Origin: Collinsella ureilytica
Lineage (GTDB): Bacteria; Actinomycetota; Coriobacteriia; Coriobacteriales; Coriobacteriaceae
NCBI RefSeq assembly: GCF_019795105.1
Contig: NZ_JAIMFO010000004.1
Coordinates: 124,001 to 188,000 of the forward strand
Reading direction: 5' to 3'
DNA: 64,000 bases
This document shows positions 25,000-34,626 of the stretch, one piece after another. Made by a program: the position numbers and the translations under genes. Under the pieces are notes generated by a model. It saw nothing but the letters and a program-made list of their open reading frames with translations, did not search any database and had not been told where the DNA came from. Each line of letters opens with the position of its first letter. The stretch's first letter is position 1.

Positions 25000-27246
25000 C
25001 TACTGATCCACTGAAGCATATACCTCAACTTCAGCCAAGCTTAATGGCACACCTGCTCCAAGCAAGCGAATGCGTACGGTTCGACCAACGACCCCTCCAA
25101 CAGAAAAGACTTTGCTCGAAATCGGAAATCCATCCTGATGCTCACTCCATACAACTGTGCCTGCTCCATTAAGAATCTCTACGTCATAATTTGAAAAGCG
25201 CTGGCTCTCGGTATCAGTTCTATTAAATAGGTAAATGTCAGAAATTTTTATATCTGAGCCCAAGTCAACCTGCCACCAAGCCGGCTCTGCTGTTCCAGTA
25301 TGAGTAAAAGAATGCCCTGCAAAATCACCCTTTCTATTACCATCTACCGCCAGAGCTGCAGGAGCTCTATACGCTGTTGAACTCTGCGTTGCGTGTTTCC
25401 CCCGTGCAAGATTTTCTCGATTCGCACCAAAGGGGTCTGGATTCGGAACCTCTACTGGGCCATCACCTGCGGCATTGAGAGTGATCTGCACTGCACCATT
25501 GTGATGGATATGCAACGTATACTGCCCAGACTCTGGATCCCACGCATCTTCATAGCGATACCTACCCTCACTGCCCGAGATGACAAGATGGGGATGTTCA
25601 GCTCCAGGCTTTGCGTAAAGCACAACAGTAGTTTCTCGCAGCTCAGTATCATCAGGATTTACGCAGTAATGCTCACTCAACCAATTTGCAAGAGCGAGCT
25701 CTCCTTGTTTCCAGCTTTGCGATGCATCAAAGTTACCATTGACTGACCACATAGCTTCTTTATTTACCCGATAATTTTGCAATGTCAGAGATACAGAATC
25801 TGTGTTCTCATCAACGATGGCATATGTATGAGGCTGTAGGGATAGTTTGAGTGTACCGGAAGCATTTATATATAAGGGAAGCAGAGCCTCTTATTCGCGG
25901 TTTACATTTGCGTTGCTGTTATATACATACCAACTCTTCCCCACACGTTGTGCGTAAGCCGTTCCCGCATACAAGCGCGGGTAAAGTGAATTTAAAAACT
26001 CAGTTTTATGAACAAGATCAGGACTTGATTTCGTCAGAATAGCGGTATGTGGAAAGAGCTCACTAATTTCTTCTTCAGATGTAGTACCTGGTATAACAGG
26101 CAGGATAAGATAACGCCCTGTGTCATATAAAGGCATCGTCTCATCATCTGAATAAAGATCAGTGTAAAAGTCCTTCATACTAGAAATAGAACCGTCTTTT
26201 TCCCAAAAGACCGCCTTCGTTCGTGCACGAACGTCTTCTCGAGTAGGTGCAGGATGGGCTATAGCTCGCCGAAACATTGGGATAATACCGTTTGTAAAAG
26301 CTGGTGTAGGACGGTCATTATCCATAAATGTATAGGCAGCGCATTCAAAGTTATATACTGTGCCTCAATTTGTATAAACGTTCATCATCTCCATGGCAAT
26401 CATGGTCTCGGGCTCACTGGCGTAGGATCGCATGTCGCGTTGTCGCGTACCGCGCGATTCAAAAACATCCGTATAGCCCTTCTCCCACCACTTCCATGTA
26501 TCAGTTGATGCTCCCCAATTATCACAATAGCCGCTCAGCCATAATCCAGACACAATGCTGTCCGTTGATGCGTCATCACAGATTGGAGTGTTCTTTGTTG
26601 CAATCACCAGATTTTTTGAATACTTCTTCGCGGCATCATGAAAGGCCTTGTTTCCCATCACCCGTTGCCAAAACCAATTCTGGTGGTCATGCCAGATAAA
26701 ATGTCCTCCATATCGTGCGCATACTTTAAGATATTGAGCACTATGCGTGGCAATATCGTCGTTATAAATCCAATAGTTCTCAATGTTTAAAACGCCTTTA
26801 AGAACACTGTACTTCTGGAACTGCTCTTCCAGCCATTGTGCAGGAACCGTGTTGCGCTCACCAGCAGACATAATTACTAAAAATACCAGGATGTTATGCC
26901 TTTGAGCTGTATCTAACATTGAAATGTACCAAGATCTCAGCTCTGGGGTATCGCGTGGAGTACAACTTGTTGGCTTGCATACCTTTGCTGGATGAAGCTC
27001 GATTGCAGAATAAGGCTTTACATCATCCGGGATTGCTCTCCAAGCGCCTTCAAGTGTATTACCCCACCATAGGCCATCGGTTGAATCACCATACACAGCA
27101 GAAAGCAACAACGGAGATTCATTATTGATGGTCGTTCGCATCTCAGGTTCTTCTGCCCATACATATCTTGGAGCTAAAGACACGAGAAGCACTCCAAACA
27201 AACATGCAAATGCGATTGTTAAAAGCGAGTATTTCTTTATTTTTAT
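25000..27246 (-). pseudogene. GH98 blood-group endo-beta-galactosidase with CBM47, inactivated
   Basis: The secreted enzyme would cut the Gal-beta-GlcNAc linkage that carries blood-group A/B/H determinants. The frame opens at 27246 with ATA where an ATG is expected, six bases after AAGGAG, and encodes a signal peptide (KIKKYSLLTIAFACLFGVLL, ending near VWA). The GH98 core shows IENYWIYND, IWHDHQNWFW and SEPETMIAMEMMNVYT. An in-frame TGA at 26367-26365 follows MNVYTN, where relatives read on with glycines. The frame resumes with GTVYNFECAAYTF. A second in-frame TAA lies at 25893-25891 after NANVNRE. The end is one fucose-binding CBM47/F5-8C domain (NLARGKHATQSS to SLAEVEVY). No frameshift was found, so decay is recent. 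The layout matches pneumococcal GH98 with fewer CBMs. Confidence 0.88.
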
Positions 27247-27264
27247 AGCTTGCTCCTTCCTGTT

Positions 27265-29577
27265 TTACCAGGTCATGTAATAAGCTCCTTGCTCATCAAG
27301 TTGAGCATCGATGTCTAGTCGCTCCCCAAAAGCAGAAACAGACTCCGGAACCGTAAAGCTAAAAATGTCATGAGGTTCGCCATACACCTCAATACGTGAA
27401 AGCTTTCCGTCCTTCCAAGAAAGAGAGACCTTTTGTCCACCACGCACACGCAAACCACGTGCGACTCCATCAGGCCATGCGCTCGGAAGTGCCGGGAGTA
27501 CACGCACACGCTGAGCATGACTTTGCAGCAGCATTTCGCATATACCGCTTGTTAAGCCAAAATTCCCATCAATTTGAAAAGGAGGATGATCACAGAATAA
27601 GTTAGGCAACATACTACTTGCCAACATTCCACTGAGTTCCTCGAAACATGCTTCACCATTCTGCAGGCGCGCATTGAAATGGATGAGCCAAGCGCTACTC
27701 CATCCCGTTCGCGTACTTGCATGCAAGCCCGCACCCTTCCAATCATCAATTGCTCGATTACGCTCAGTCTTATTGAGATACGCGCTTCCCATCAGGCGGC
27801 GCTCGATGGTCTTGGCCGCTGCATGCGCCAAATGAGGGCTTGTCTCAATATCAATCTCATGCCCCGGATGCAAGCCAAAGAGTGGAGAAATGTGACGATG
27901 CCCTACTTCCACCTCTTCGTAGTCTTCAAGCCATTCTTGAATCTGTCCATAGCGACCGATGCGAAGCGGTGCCAAACGATCTCGCATAGATCGAATACGA
28001 TCAGCAAAATCACTGGTATCCTCGAGTTCTTGAGCAATATCTAAGCAGCAGTCAAAGAAGAAGCGAAGAATTGAATTATCAATTGTCGGACCTAAGCAAA
28101 CATTACCAGTTGTCCCATCCGGCAAACGATACGCATTCTCCGGTGAAGCTGAGGGGCCGGAAACCAAATATCCTTGATGCTCAAACAGGTAATCCTCATA
28201 GAACAGTGCCGCTTCTTTGAACATTTCAAAATGATCTTGTATAAGCGATCGATCCTGCGTGTATTGCCACTGTTCCCAAATATGAGTCAGGAGCCATGGA
28301 ACAGTCATCGGCCAAACAGCTGCACCAATGGCATGAGACTGCGGTGCCGTATCGGCAAAGCCATCCGTATTGTGATGACAGGTAAAGCCACGCGCTTGAT
28401 ACATCTTTTGCGCCGTTACGCGACCGGACTCACGCATCCGTTCCAGCAAATCAAACAATGGCTGTTGCGCTTCAGGTAAATCACAAGGCCCGCACAGCCA
28501 ATAATTCATTTCCGTATTGATATTAATCGTATACTTTGAGCCCCAGATCGGATCAATATCGTCGCACCAGATGCCCTGTAGATTTGCCGGTAAGCCCCCT
28601 GGCTGACTTGAAGAGATTAAAAGGTAGCGACCATAATCAAATGCAAGCTGAACTAAGTACGTGCTGATAGAGCCTGCCTCAGCTTGGGCAAGCAACTGAT
28701 TAAGCGGCGCGTCTCTGTCTGAAGCATCATTCGGCAGCTCTAATCCAACGCGTGAGAATTGGTTCTGATATGCACGAATGTGCTCTACCAATGCATCCCC
28801 ATACACCAAACTTGCAGCCGCTTGAAGCTCACGTCCACAAGCCATATCTCTTTGAGCACTCCAGTAATCTGTACAAGAGACAAGCGAAAATACCACCGTA
28901 GTCGCGTTGTCGATAACAATCGTCTCGCCCATAATGCGCACAGATCCATCGCATGATACGATGCGACATCCCACTTGAAAGCCCACACCTGCCACACCAC
29001 CAGCATGGCCACTCATAATGATCCCGGCTTCAACCTGACAGACGCTATCGTTGAAACGCTTCTTGCGGCCAAGCGCGATTCGCAACTTCAGAGCACCGGG
29101 ACGCGACGCATGTATCTGCCCTATAAGCGCATTGGTTGCAAGGCTACAAAATACTGTTCGGGTGTAGGTCACGCCATCTGACTCAAAGCTCACTGCTCCC
29201 AGTGCTCTATCAAGATCCAGCGATCGCCGATATGAAGATGTTTCTCCTAGCCCTAGCTGCTCAATATGCAGCTCACCAAGGGTTTCGTAATGACTCTGGT
29301 CTCGCGGAGTTGCAAACATGGTCAGGCGCACAAGATCCTCTGAAGTCGCCACATCACCTTCTGCGAGCAGGTGCCGTATTGTTGCAAGATAGTCTGCAGC
29401 ATCAGGGTTGTTACGATCAGCCTTCCCGCGATACCAAAGCGTTTCATCATTTAAGCAAATCGTCTCGTGCGCAATACCGCCGAATACCATACCGCCAATA
29501 TGGCCATTGCCGATCGGCAAGGCTTCATTCCAGGTTTGTGCCGGCCTGTCAAACCAGAGCTCCACTGCTTCTCCCAT
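27265..29577 (-). CDS. GH95 alpha-1,2-L-fucosidase, intracellular
   Basis: Removes terminal alpha-1,2-linked fucose from H-type glycans by inversion. About 766-770 residues without a signal peptide, so it acts in the cytosol on imported sugars. Family landmarks: WNEALPIGNGHIGGMVFGG near the N-terminus, NINTEMNYW, GPSASPEN with the candidate catalytic acid, and PFQIDGNFGLT near the C-terminus. The ATG at 29577 follows the T-run of a terminator and lacks an SD. The GTG at 29565, six bases after GGGAG, is a better start and gives the usual MELWFDRPA-like opening. The partner GH98 gene follows 19 bases downstream. Confidence 0.93.
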   Translation of the reverse strand: MGEAVELWFDRPAQTWNEALPIGNGHIGGMVFGGIAHETICLNDETLWYRGKADRNNPDAADYLATIRHLLAEGDVATSEDLVRLTMFATPRDQSHYETLGELHIEQLGLGETSSYRRSLDLDRALGAVSFESDGVTYTRTVFCSLATNALIGQIHASRPGALKLRIALGRKKRFNDSVCQVEAGIIMSGHAGGVAGVGFQVGCRIVSCDGSVRIMGETIVIDNATTVVFSLVSCTDYWSAQRDMACGRELQAAASLVYGDALVEHIRAYQNQFSRVGLELPNDASDRDAPLNQLLAQAEAGSISTYLVQLAFDYGRYLLISSSQPGGLPANLQGIWCDDIDPIWGSKYTININTEMNYWLCGPCDLPEAQQPLFDLLERMRESGRVTAQKMYQARGFTCHHNTDGFADTAPQSHAIGAAVWPMTVPWLLTHIWEQWQYTQDRSLIQDHFEMFKEAALFYEDYLFEHQGYLVSGPSASPENAYRLPDGTTGNVCLGPTIDNSILRFFFDCCLDIAQELEDTSDFADRIRSMRDRLAPLRIGRYGQIQEWLEDYEEVEVGHRHISPLFGLHPGHEIDIETSPHLAHAAAKTIERRLMGSAYLNKTERNRAIDDWKGAGLHASTRTGWSSAWLIHFNARLQNGEACFEELSGMLASSMLPNLFCDHPPFQIDGNFGLTSGICEMLLQSHAQRVRVLPALPSAWPDGVARGLRVRGGQKVSLSWKDGKLSRIEVYGEPHDIFSFTVPESVSAFGERLDIDAQLDEQGAYYMTW

Positions 29578-29582
29578 CGATC

Positions 29583-29614
29583 AAAAAAGGGGCGCAGCCT
29601 AACAACTGCACCCC
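29583..29614 (-). terminator. Terminator/attenuator between EIID and GH95
   Basis: On the leftward strand GGGGTGCAG pairs with CTGCGCCCC (one G-U pair) and is followed by TTTTTT. It lies between the EIID stop and the GH95 start, inside the operon, so it should reduce expression of the two glycosidases relative to the PTS. Confidence 0.85.
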
Positions 29615-29631
29615 TCTCAACATGCAAACTA

Positions 29632-30450
29632 CTACGCAGTCGTCAGTACACCACACATCGTAAGAAGCACAGCGGCGATCAGCACGCATACGATCAAAAC
29701 AACCGGGCTCTTGCCCTTGCGTACTAGCTTGCACATAGCAAGCGTCAAAAGCATCGGCACAACGCCGGGAAGCAGATTGGTCAGAATCTCCTGCAGGCTG
29801 ACGGTCAAATCTCCTTGCGTAAAGGACAGGCCAAATGTGACCGAAACCATCATGGGAATCAATCCACCGACTAGCACCAACCCAAGCGCTGTAGCCATGC
29901 TTGTGATCTTATCAAGTGTGCCTCGAGCCGCACTCTCTTGAATAAACTTTGAACCACTTGAATAGCCAAACTTCAGCCCAAAGAACTTAAGCGGCACATT
30001 AATGATATTAATAAGCAGCAGAGCTAGCAAAACACCGATGAGGCCGCCTTCTTGAGAATAAGATGCGCCAATACTGAAGCAAATGGGTACCAGCGTCAGC
30101 CAGATAAGACTGTCACCAACTCCCGCCAAAGGCCCCATGAGACCCACTTTGATACCGGAAATGGCACTACCTGCTTCGTTTCCCTCTTCTTCCTCCATCG
30201 CAGCAGCTACACCGCCAATAAATGGAGCAGCAGTTTGGTGCGTGTTAAAGAATTCCAGATGGCGCTTCATAGCAGTTGCCATCTCGTCTTTATCCTTTGA
30301 GCCATATACACGACGCAGGGCAGGAACCATCATGTACAGAAAGCCCAAATTTTGCATGCGTTCATAATTCCAAGAGGCACCGTACATAAGCGCACGGCCA
30401 AACATCTTGTTTACATCACCTTTCGTGATGGCATTCTTATGCTCACTCAC
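29632..30450 (-). CDS. PTS mannose/sorbose-family EIID component
   Basis: 272 residues. Opens with the EIID signature (SWNYERMQNLGFLYMMVPALR) and GIKVGLMGPLAGVGDSLIW. The C-terminal half is hydrophobic with several membrane segments. With EIIC it forms the sugar channel. Its ATG overlaps the EIIC stop (ATGA), so the two are translationally coupled. In pneumococcus the homologous system imports blood-group H oligosaccharide made by GH98, which fits the neighbours. Confidence 0.93.
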   Translation of the reverse strand: MSEHKNAITKGDVNKMFGRALMYGASWNYERMQNLGFLYMMVPALRRVYGSKDKDEMATAMKRHLEFFNTHQTAAPFIGGVAAAMEEEEGNEAGSAISGIKVGLMGPLAGVGDSLIWLTLVPICFSIGASYSQEGGLIGVLLALLLINIINVPLKFFGLKFGYSSGSKFIQESAARGTLDKITSMATALGLVLVGGLIPMMVSVTFGLSFTQGDLTVSLQEILTNLLPGVVPMLLTLAMCKLVRKGKSPVVLIVCVLIAAVLLTMCGVLTTA

Positions 30451-31250
30451 AGGTCATACACCTCTTCCCCATCGGAATTCTCGACCACCACAGAACCAGC
30501 TTCTGAAGCATCGTTTGTAACAACATGTGCATCTGGACGCATCCAAATAACCAAGTAAGAAACTGCAACACCAACAAACGTGATAGCGATCGTTGACATA
30601 CCACCGAAGGCAGCGCAAATAAAGCCAACCAGCAAAAAGACCCAATTATCTTTTTTAAGCATCATGTTCAACAGCATGCCAAAACCAATTGCCGGCAACA
30701 GACCACCAGCTACATTGAGTCCTTTCATAACAACCTCAGGGATCATGTCAAAGAGATGCTGGACATATTCACCGCCAACGAGCACTGCCAGGAAAATGGG
30801 AACAACCTTAAAGAGGACGATGATCCCCAAGCATGCAAACTGATACAAACCAATCTTAGAAATATCACCGCGTTCGGCTGCCGCATCTGCCTTCTTTACA
30901 AAAAAGATGTCTGCTGTTTTTGCTAATACATCAAGCTGCTGCGTAATTACGGCAACAGGAACAGCGATTGCAATACCTGCCGTTGTTCCCTGGCCAGACA
31001 AAATGCCTAAAGCAGTACCGATAATCGCACCAGAAATCGTATCGGGCGGTGTGTATCCACCAATACCTGTTACGCCAAGCCACATGAGCTCAAGCGTCGC
31101 ACCAATCATGACACCTTGTGCAATATCTCCGAGCACCAAACCAACCATGGTGCCCGTCACCAAGGGTCGATGGATCATAAACAAAGGGCCGTTGTAGTCA
31201 ATCGTCGCAACGATGCCTACCAGCGCCACTAGACACGCTTGCACCAACAT
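30447..31250 (-). CDS. PTS mannose/sorbose-family EIIC component
   Basis: 267 residues, a polytopic membrane protein of the mannose/fructose/sorbose class (GDIAQGVMIGATLELMWLG, then GYTPPDTISGAIIGTAL). The last 25 residues form an acidic tail. AGGGAGG lies seven bases before the ATG. It lies between EIIB, four bases away, and EIID, four bases overlapping. Confidence 0.93.
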   Translation of the reverse strand: MLVQACLVALVGIVATIDYNGPLFMIHRPLVTGTMVGLVLGDIAQGVMIGATLELMWLGVTGIGGYTPPDTISGAIIGTALGILSGQGTTAGIAIAVPVAVITQQLDVLAKTADIFFVKKADAAAERGDISKIGLYQFACLGIIVLFKVVPIFLAVLVGGEYVQHLFDMIPEVVMKGLNVAGGLLPAIGFGMLLNMMLKKDNWVFLLVGFICAAFGGMSTIAITFVGVAVSYLVIWMRPDAHVVTNDASEAGSVVVENSDGEEVYDL

Positions 31251-31254
31251 TGCA

Positions 31255-31731
31255 TTACCTCCCTAATACGTCTTTCATTTCCTCGATCTTATCTGTAGGC
31301 ACCATTTGAACTTCAATCTTGATGCCAGCGTCAATGAGTTTGCCGAAGTATGTTCGATCTTCCTCGGTCAAGGCCACGCCAGCAGTTACCTTTTCGTTCG
31401 TCTCGGTCTTACTCATATTGCCAACATTCAAAAAGTCAATCTTGATGCCGCCTTCTACGCATTCCCAAACCTCACGCGGGTTAGTAAAGATCAGCATCGT
31501 CTGACGTTTAACCTCAGTTTTTTGCAACACCTCAACTAATTTACTCGGAGAGAAGCACACTACTTTCAGTCCCTGCGGTGCAGCCATTTTAAGAATGGCT
31601 TGTCGCGTGGCATCGCGTGACACCTCATCACTCACGATGATTGCCTGTTCAATCTCATATCGCTTGAGCCACGTGGTTACCACCTGACCATGCAATAAGC
31701 GATCATCGATACGCGAAAACACAATTGCCAT
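31255..31731 (-). CDS. PTS mannose/sorbose-family EIIB component
   Basis: 158 residues starting MAIVFSRIDDRLLHGQVV. The histidine in RLLHGQ is the phosphorylation site of mannose-class EIIB. It passes phosphate from EIIA to the sugar entering through EIIC/EIID. The ATG at 31731 is chosen because family members begin there. Upstream in-frame ATGs would add 26 unrelated residues overlapping fucA. No EIIA gene accompanies it, so EIIA must come from elsewhere in the genome. Confidence 0.92.
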   Translation of the reverse strand: MAIVFSRIDDRLLHGQVVTTWLKRYEIEQAIIVSDEVSRDATRQAILKMAAPQGLKVVCFSPSKLVEVLQKTEVKRQTMLIFTNPREVWECVEGGIKIDFLNVGNMSKTETNEKVTAGVALTEEDRTYFGKLIDAGIKIEVQMVPTDKIEEMKDVLGR

Positions 31732-31738
31732 ACTGTCC

Positions 31739-32392
31739 CTACTTCCTGGTTGTCCGCTGTCCATATGTCTTGAACTTCTCAGCCATCCGCGCCATCTCTT
31801 CACCATCAAGCACTACGGGATCACCCACGCTCTTGGCAATACAAAAAACTTTGGCGCAGTACTCCACCTCCTCCACGATATTGAATGCATTGAGCAAATC
31901 TGCCGCACCAGCCAAGATGCCGTGATTGGCGAGTAATACCGCACGTCGCCCTTCCATTGCCTTGACCGCATTGTGTGCAAGCTCCGGTGTTCCATAGGTT
32001 GCATACTCAGCTACCCGCACATCTGACCCTGCAACTGCAACCATATAATGCGTTGCGCGTAAAGGAATTCTTGCGATTGCTAAAGCAGTTGCATAGGTCG
32101 TATGAGCATGTATAACTGCATCAATATCTGGGCGTGCAAGATAGGTTTCAAGGTGCATTTGCCACTCACTTGAAGGCGTACGCGATCCCTCAACGACTTG
32201 GCCATCCGCACCGACAATGACAATATCTTCCTCGCGAATCTCAAAAAAATCGATGCCCGATGGTGTGATTGCCATCTGGTTATGCTCACGATCGAAGATA
32301 CTTAAGTTGCCACCCGTTCCCTTGGTTAAGCCTGAATCTACCAGTCGCTTACCAAAAGCAATTAACTGGGCGCGATAGGATTCTATAAACAT
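31739..32392 (-). CDS. fucA: L-fuculose-1-phosphate aldolase
   Basis: Splits L-fuculose-1-phosphate into dihydroxyacetone phosphate and L-lactaldehyde. 217 residues of the class II zinc aldolase family. GLTKGTGGNLSIFD is the phosphate-binding loop. VIHAHTTYATALA and LLANHGIL supply the zinc histidines. ATG at 32392, eight bases after the fucI stop, with AGAGGT upstream. The loop and context favour fuculose over rhamnulose phosphate. Confidence 0.93.
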   Translation of the reverse strand: MFIESYRAQLIAFGKRLVDSGLTKGTGGNLSIFDREHNQMAITPSGIDFFEIREEDIVIVGADGQVVEGSRTPSSEWQMHLETYLARPDIDAVIHAHTTYATALAIARIPLRATHYMVAVAGSDVRVAEYATYGTPELAHNAVKAMEGRRAVLLANHGILAGAADLLNAFNIVEEVEYCAKVFCIAKSVGDPVVLDGEEMARMAEKFKTYGQRTTRK

Positions 32393-32400
32393 ACATACCT

Positions 32401-34203
32401 CTAACCACGATACATGGGACCGAGCGCTTGGCACGCGCGCACGTCTGCACTTTCCAGCTCCTTGGTACCAAAGCCACCAAACGAACTGGGACGAAATATG
32501 CGCGAGGAATCAACATTGTGCAACGTAACCGGAATACGAAGCATGCTCGCAAGCGTTAAGAGATCAGCTCCCACATGCCCAAAGACTGAGGCACCATGAT
32601 TGGCTCCCCACGCGCTCATCACCTCATAGACACTCTCAAAACCTGGAGCTCCCAGTCGTGGTGCAAACCATGTGGTTGGCCAAGTTTTATCTGTGCGCTC
32701 ATCAAGCACCTGATGAATATCTTCAGGAAGTACACAGGTATAGCCCTCAGCAAGCTGCAGCGTAGGACCGAGTCCATCAACCAAATTAACGCGAATCATC
32801 GTCAAAGGAATCTCCGCTAAGGTCTTAAAATGAGATGAGAAGCCACCGCCTCTGAAATACTCATAATTTGCCCGGCACCAATCGGTAGCACGCAAGCAAG
32901 CCTCAACATCTTCTGGCTGCATGTCCCAAAAGCTCTTCATGGTCGGCTGGCCTTCTGCATCACGAGATGCACAGGTTGCATCGAGAGCAGTAGCTCCAGA
33001 ATTGATTAAATGCAGCACGCCATGGACTGCCCGCCCCTGAAGGGTATGGCCAGTCACACGCTTCACGGCCTCTGGACTCCAATAGGTACGCACATCAGAA
33101 AAAATTGGTGCTCGGTTAGTGAGCAAGGTGCCAAAAAGCATAGCGGCACCATTGAGAGTATCGTTTTCTGTAGCGAATGCAGTTGGCTGACGCGGACCGC
33201 TCCAATCAAACGTCGATGCCATAATTGCCTCGACAAAGTCCCCGTTCGGGAGCCAATCAGTCCACTGACGCTGACCCTGAAAACCACCAGCAATCGCGTT
33301 ATGGCCGCGAGCCTCTTCCAGCCAGCCAAGGTCTGCGAGTCTTTGATTTCCGAAAAGAATATCGCGAACAATGACCGCTTGCTTTGCAATGAAATCCCAG
33401 TCTTCATCTGCTGGGACGACTTTTGAGCGAGAAATGATATCGGGAAGACTTTTACCAGTATTAATATCTACGCCCTCGTGACACTTCTCAGCGATCCATG
33501 TACGAACTTGATACACTTCATCTGGGTCATAGATCTCAAGCGTCATACGGCGAAGAATTTCTGTCATGTCAACATATTCAACGCCCATGCCAAGGTACTT
33601 ACCAAAGAACTCCGTACTCACTTGTGATCCCGCAATGCCCATAGCACATGCGCCAATATTGACATATGACTTGCCACGCATTTGTCCAACCACCAAGGCA
33701 CAACGAGCAAACGAGAGCAGCTTCTCACGCACGTCTGTCGGAATGTCAGTATCATCTGCCTCTTGAACGTCGTGTCCATAGATTTTAAACGTGGGCAAAC
33801 CATACTGAGTTGCTGCGGCAGCTGCTGCTGCAAGATAAACAGCACCGGGACGCTCGGTACCATTGAAGCCCCAAATTGCCTTGACCGTCATTGGATCAAG
33901 ATCCATAGTTTCAGTTCCGTAGCACCAACAAGGAGTAACCGTAAGTGTTGCACACACGTTTTGACTCAAAAACTCCTGCCTCACGCGCTCAGCATCAGCA
34001 CGACCACCAATGGTGGTAGATGCAACAACACATTGAGCCGGAGAGCCGTCTGCATAGTGAAGATGCGTCTCGATTAGGGTTTGAGCAGCAAAGGCCATAG
34101 CCATTGTTTGCTCTTCAAGGGACTCTCGTACACCCCCTTGACGACCATCAATTACTGGTCGGATACCAATCTTTGGATACACCTTGATCTCCTTCCCGAT
34201 CAC
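32401..34203 (-). CDS. fucI: L-fucose isomerase
   Basis: Interconverts L-fucose and L-fuculose with Mn2+. About 593-600 residues, as usual. Family motifs: PKIGIRPVIDGRQGGVRESL at the N-terminus, GFNGTERPGAVYLAAA, and the metal-site region FATENDTLNGAAMLFGTLL. A GTG at 34203 directly follows the fucU stop. The GTG at 34182, six bases after GAAGGAG, is the better start and gives the normal opening. Stands between fucU and fucA. Confidence 0.96.
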   Translation of the reverse strand: MIGKEIKVYPKIGIRPVIDGRQGGVRESLEEQTMAMAFAAQTLIETHLHYADGSPAQCVVASTTIGGRADAERVRQEFLSQNVCATLTVTPCWCYGTETMDLDPMTVKAIWGFNGTERPGAVYLAAAAAAATQYGLPTFKIYGHDVQEADDTDIPTDVREKLLSFARCALVVGQMRGKSYVNIGACAMGIAGSQVSTEFFGKYLGMGVEYVDMTEILRRMTLEIYDPDEVYQVRTWIAEKCHEGVDINTGKSLPDIISRSKVVPADEDWDFIAKQAVIVRDILFGNQRLADLGWLEEARGHNAIAGGFQGQRQWTDWLPNGDFVEAIMASTFDWSGPRQPTAFATENDTLNGAAMLFGTLLTNRAPIFSDVRTYWSPEAVKRVTGHTLQGRAVHGVLHLINSGATALDATCASRDAEGQPTMKSFWDMQPEDVEACLRATDWCRANYEYFRGGGFSSHFKTLAEIPLTMIRVNLVDGLGPTLQLAEGYTCVLPEDIHQVLDERTDKTWPTTWFAPRLGAPGFESVYEVMSAWGANHGASVFGHVGADLLTLASMLRIPVTLHNVDSSRIFRPSSFGGFGTKELESADVRACQALGPMYRG

Positions 34204-34626
34204 TTAGCTCACAACGCCTTTTTTCAATACGATGTTTCCGTAGGGAGATTGCTCGCCAGTTGCAACAACTGCATATGCAGCCCTGCTACGCTCATAAAAA
34301 TCAGCACGTGCAATGTGGCTTACCACCACTCCGCCTGCCTCCGCCTCGATAACGCGACGATAGGTTTCCCAAATTGCTGGAGGAAGATCTCCATCTACCA
34401 CCTGCATAAGCACAGCGGGTGTAGCTACGTATGGGTCTAAAGGAATGAGCTGAAGAACCGCTTGTAGTAGCTCAGGCATAGCAACGCCATCGAGACGGAT
34501 GAGCCTTTTTGCATTTGAAGCTGCTGGAAAGTTTGCGTCAACAAGAACAATCTCATCGCCATGACCCATCTCAGCCAAAGCTTTTAATAGATCTGGGGAG
34601 ATAATGGATGGAACGCCTTTAAGCAT
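34204..34626 (-). CDS. fucU: L-fucose mutarotase
   Basis: 140 residues of the RbsD/FucU family, with the catalytic histidine in MGHGDEIVLVDANFP and the C-terminal YGNIVLKKG. It interconverts the alpha and beta anomers of fucose released by fucosidase so that FucI can use them. AAAGGAG precedes the ATG. It overlaps the end of fucK by eight bases. Confidence 0.93.
   Translation of the reverse strand: MLKGVPSIISPDLLKALAEMGHGDEIVLVDANFPAASNAKRLIRLDGVAMPELLQAVLQLIPLDPYVATPAVLMQVVDGDLPPAIWETYRRVIEAEAGGVVVSHIARADFYERSRAAYAVVATGEQSPYGNIVLKKGVVS

Noticed and set aside
20022-27246. Stop-codon reassignment to explain in-frame stops in the PTS and GH98 genes
   Set aside because: All three stop codons are involved (TAG, TGA, TAA) and all three end many normal genes in the window, so gene decay is the better explanation.
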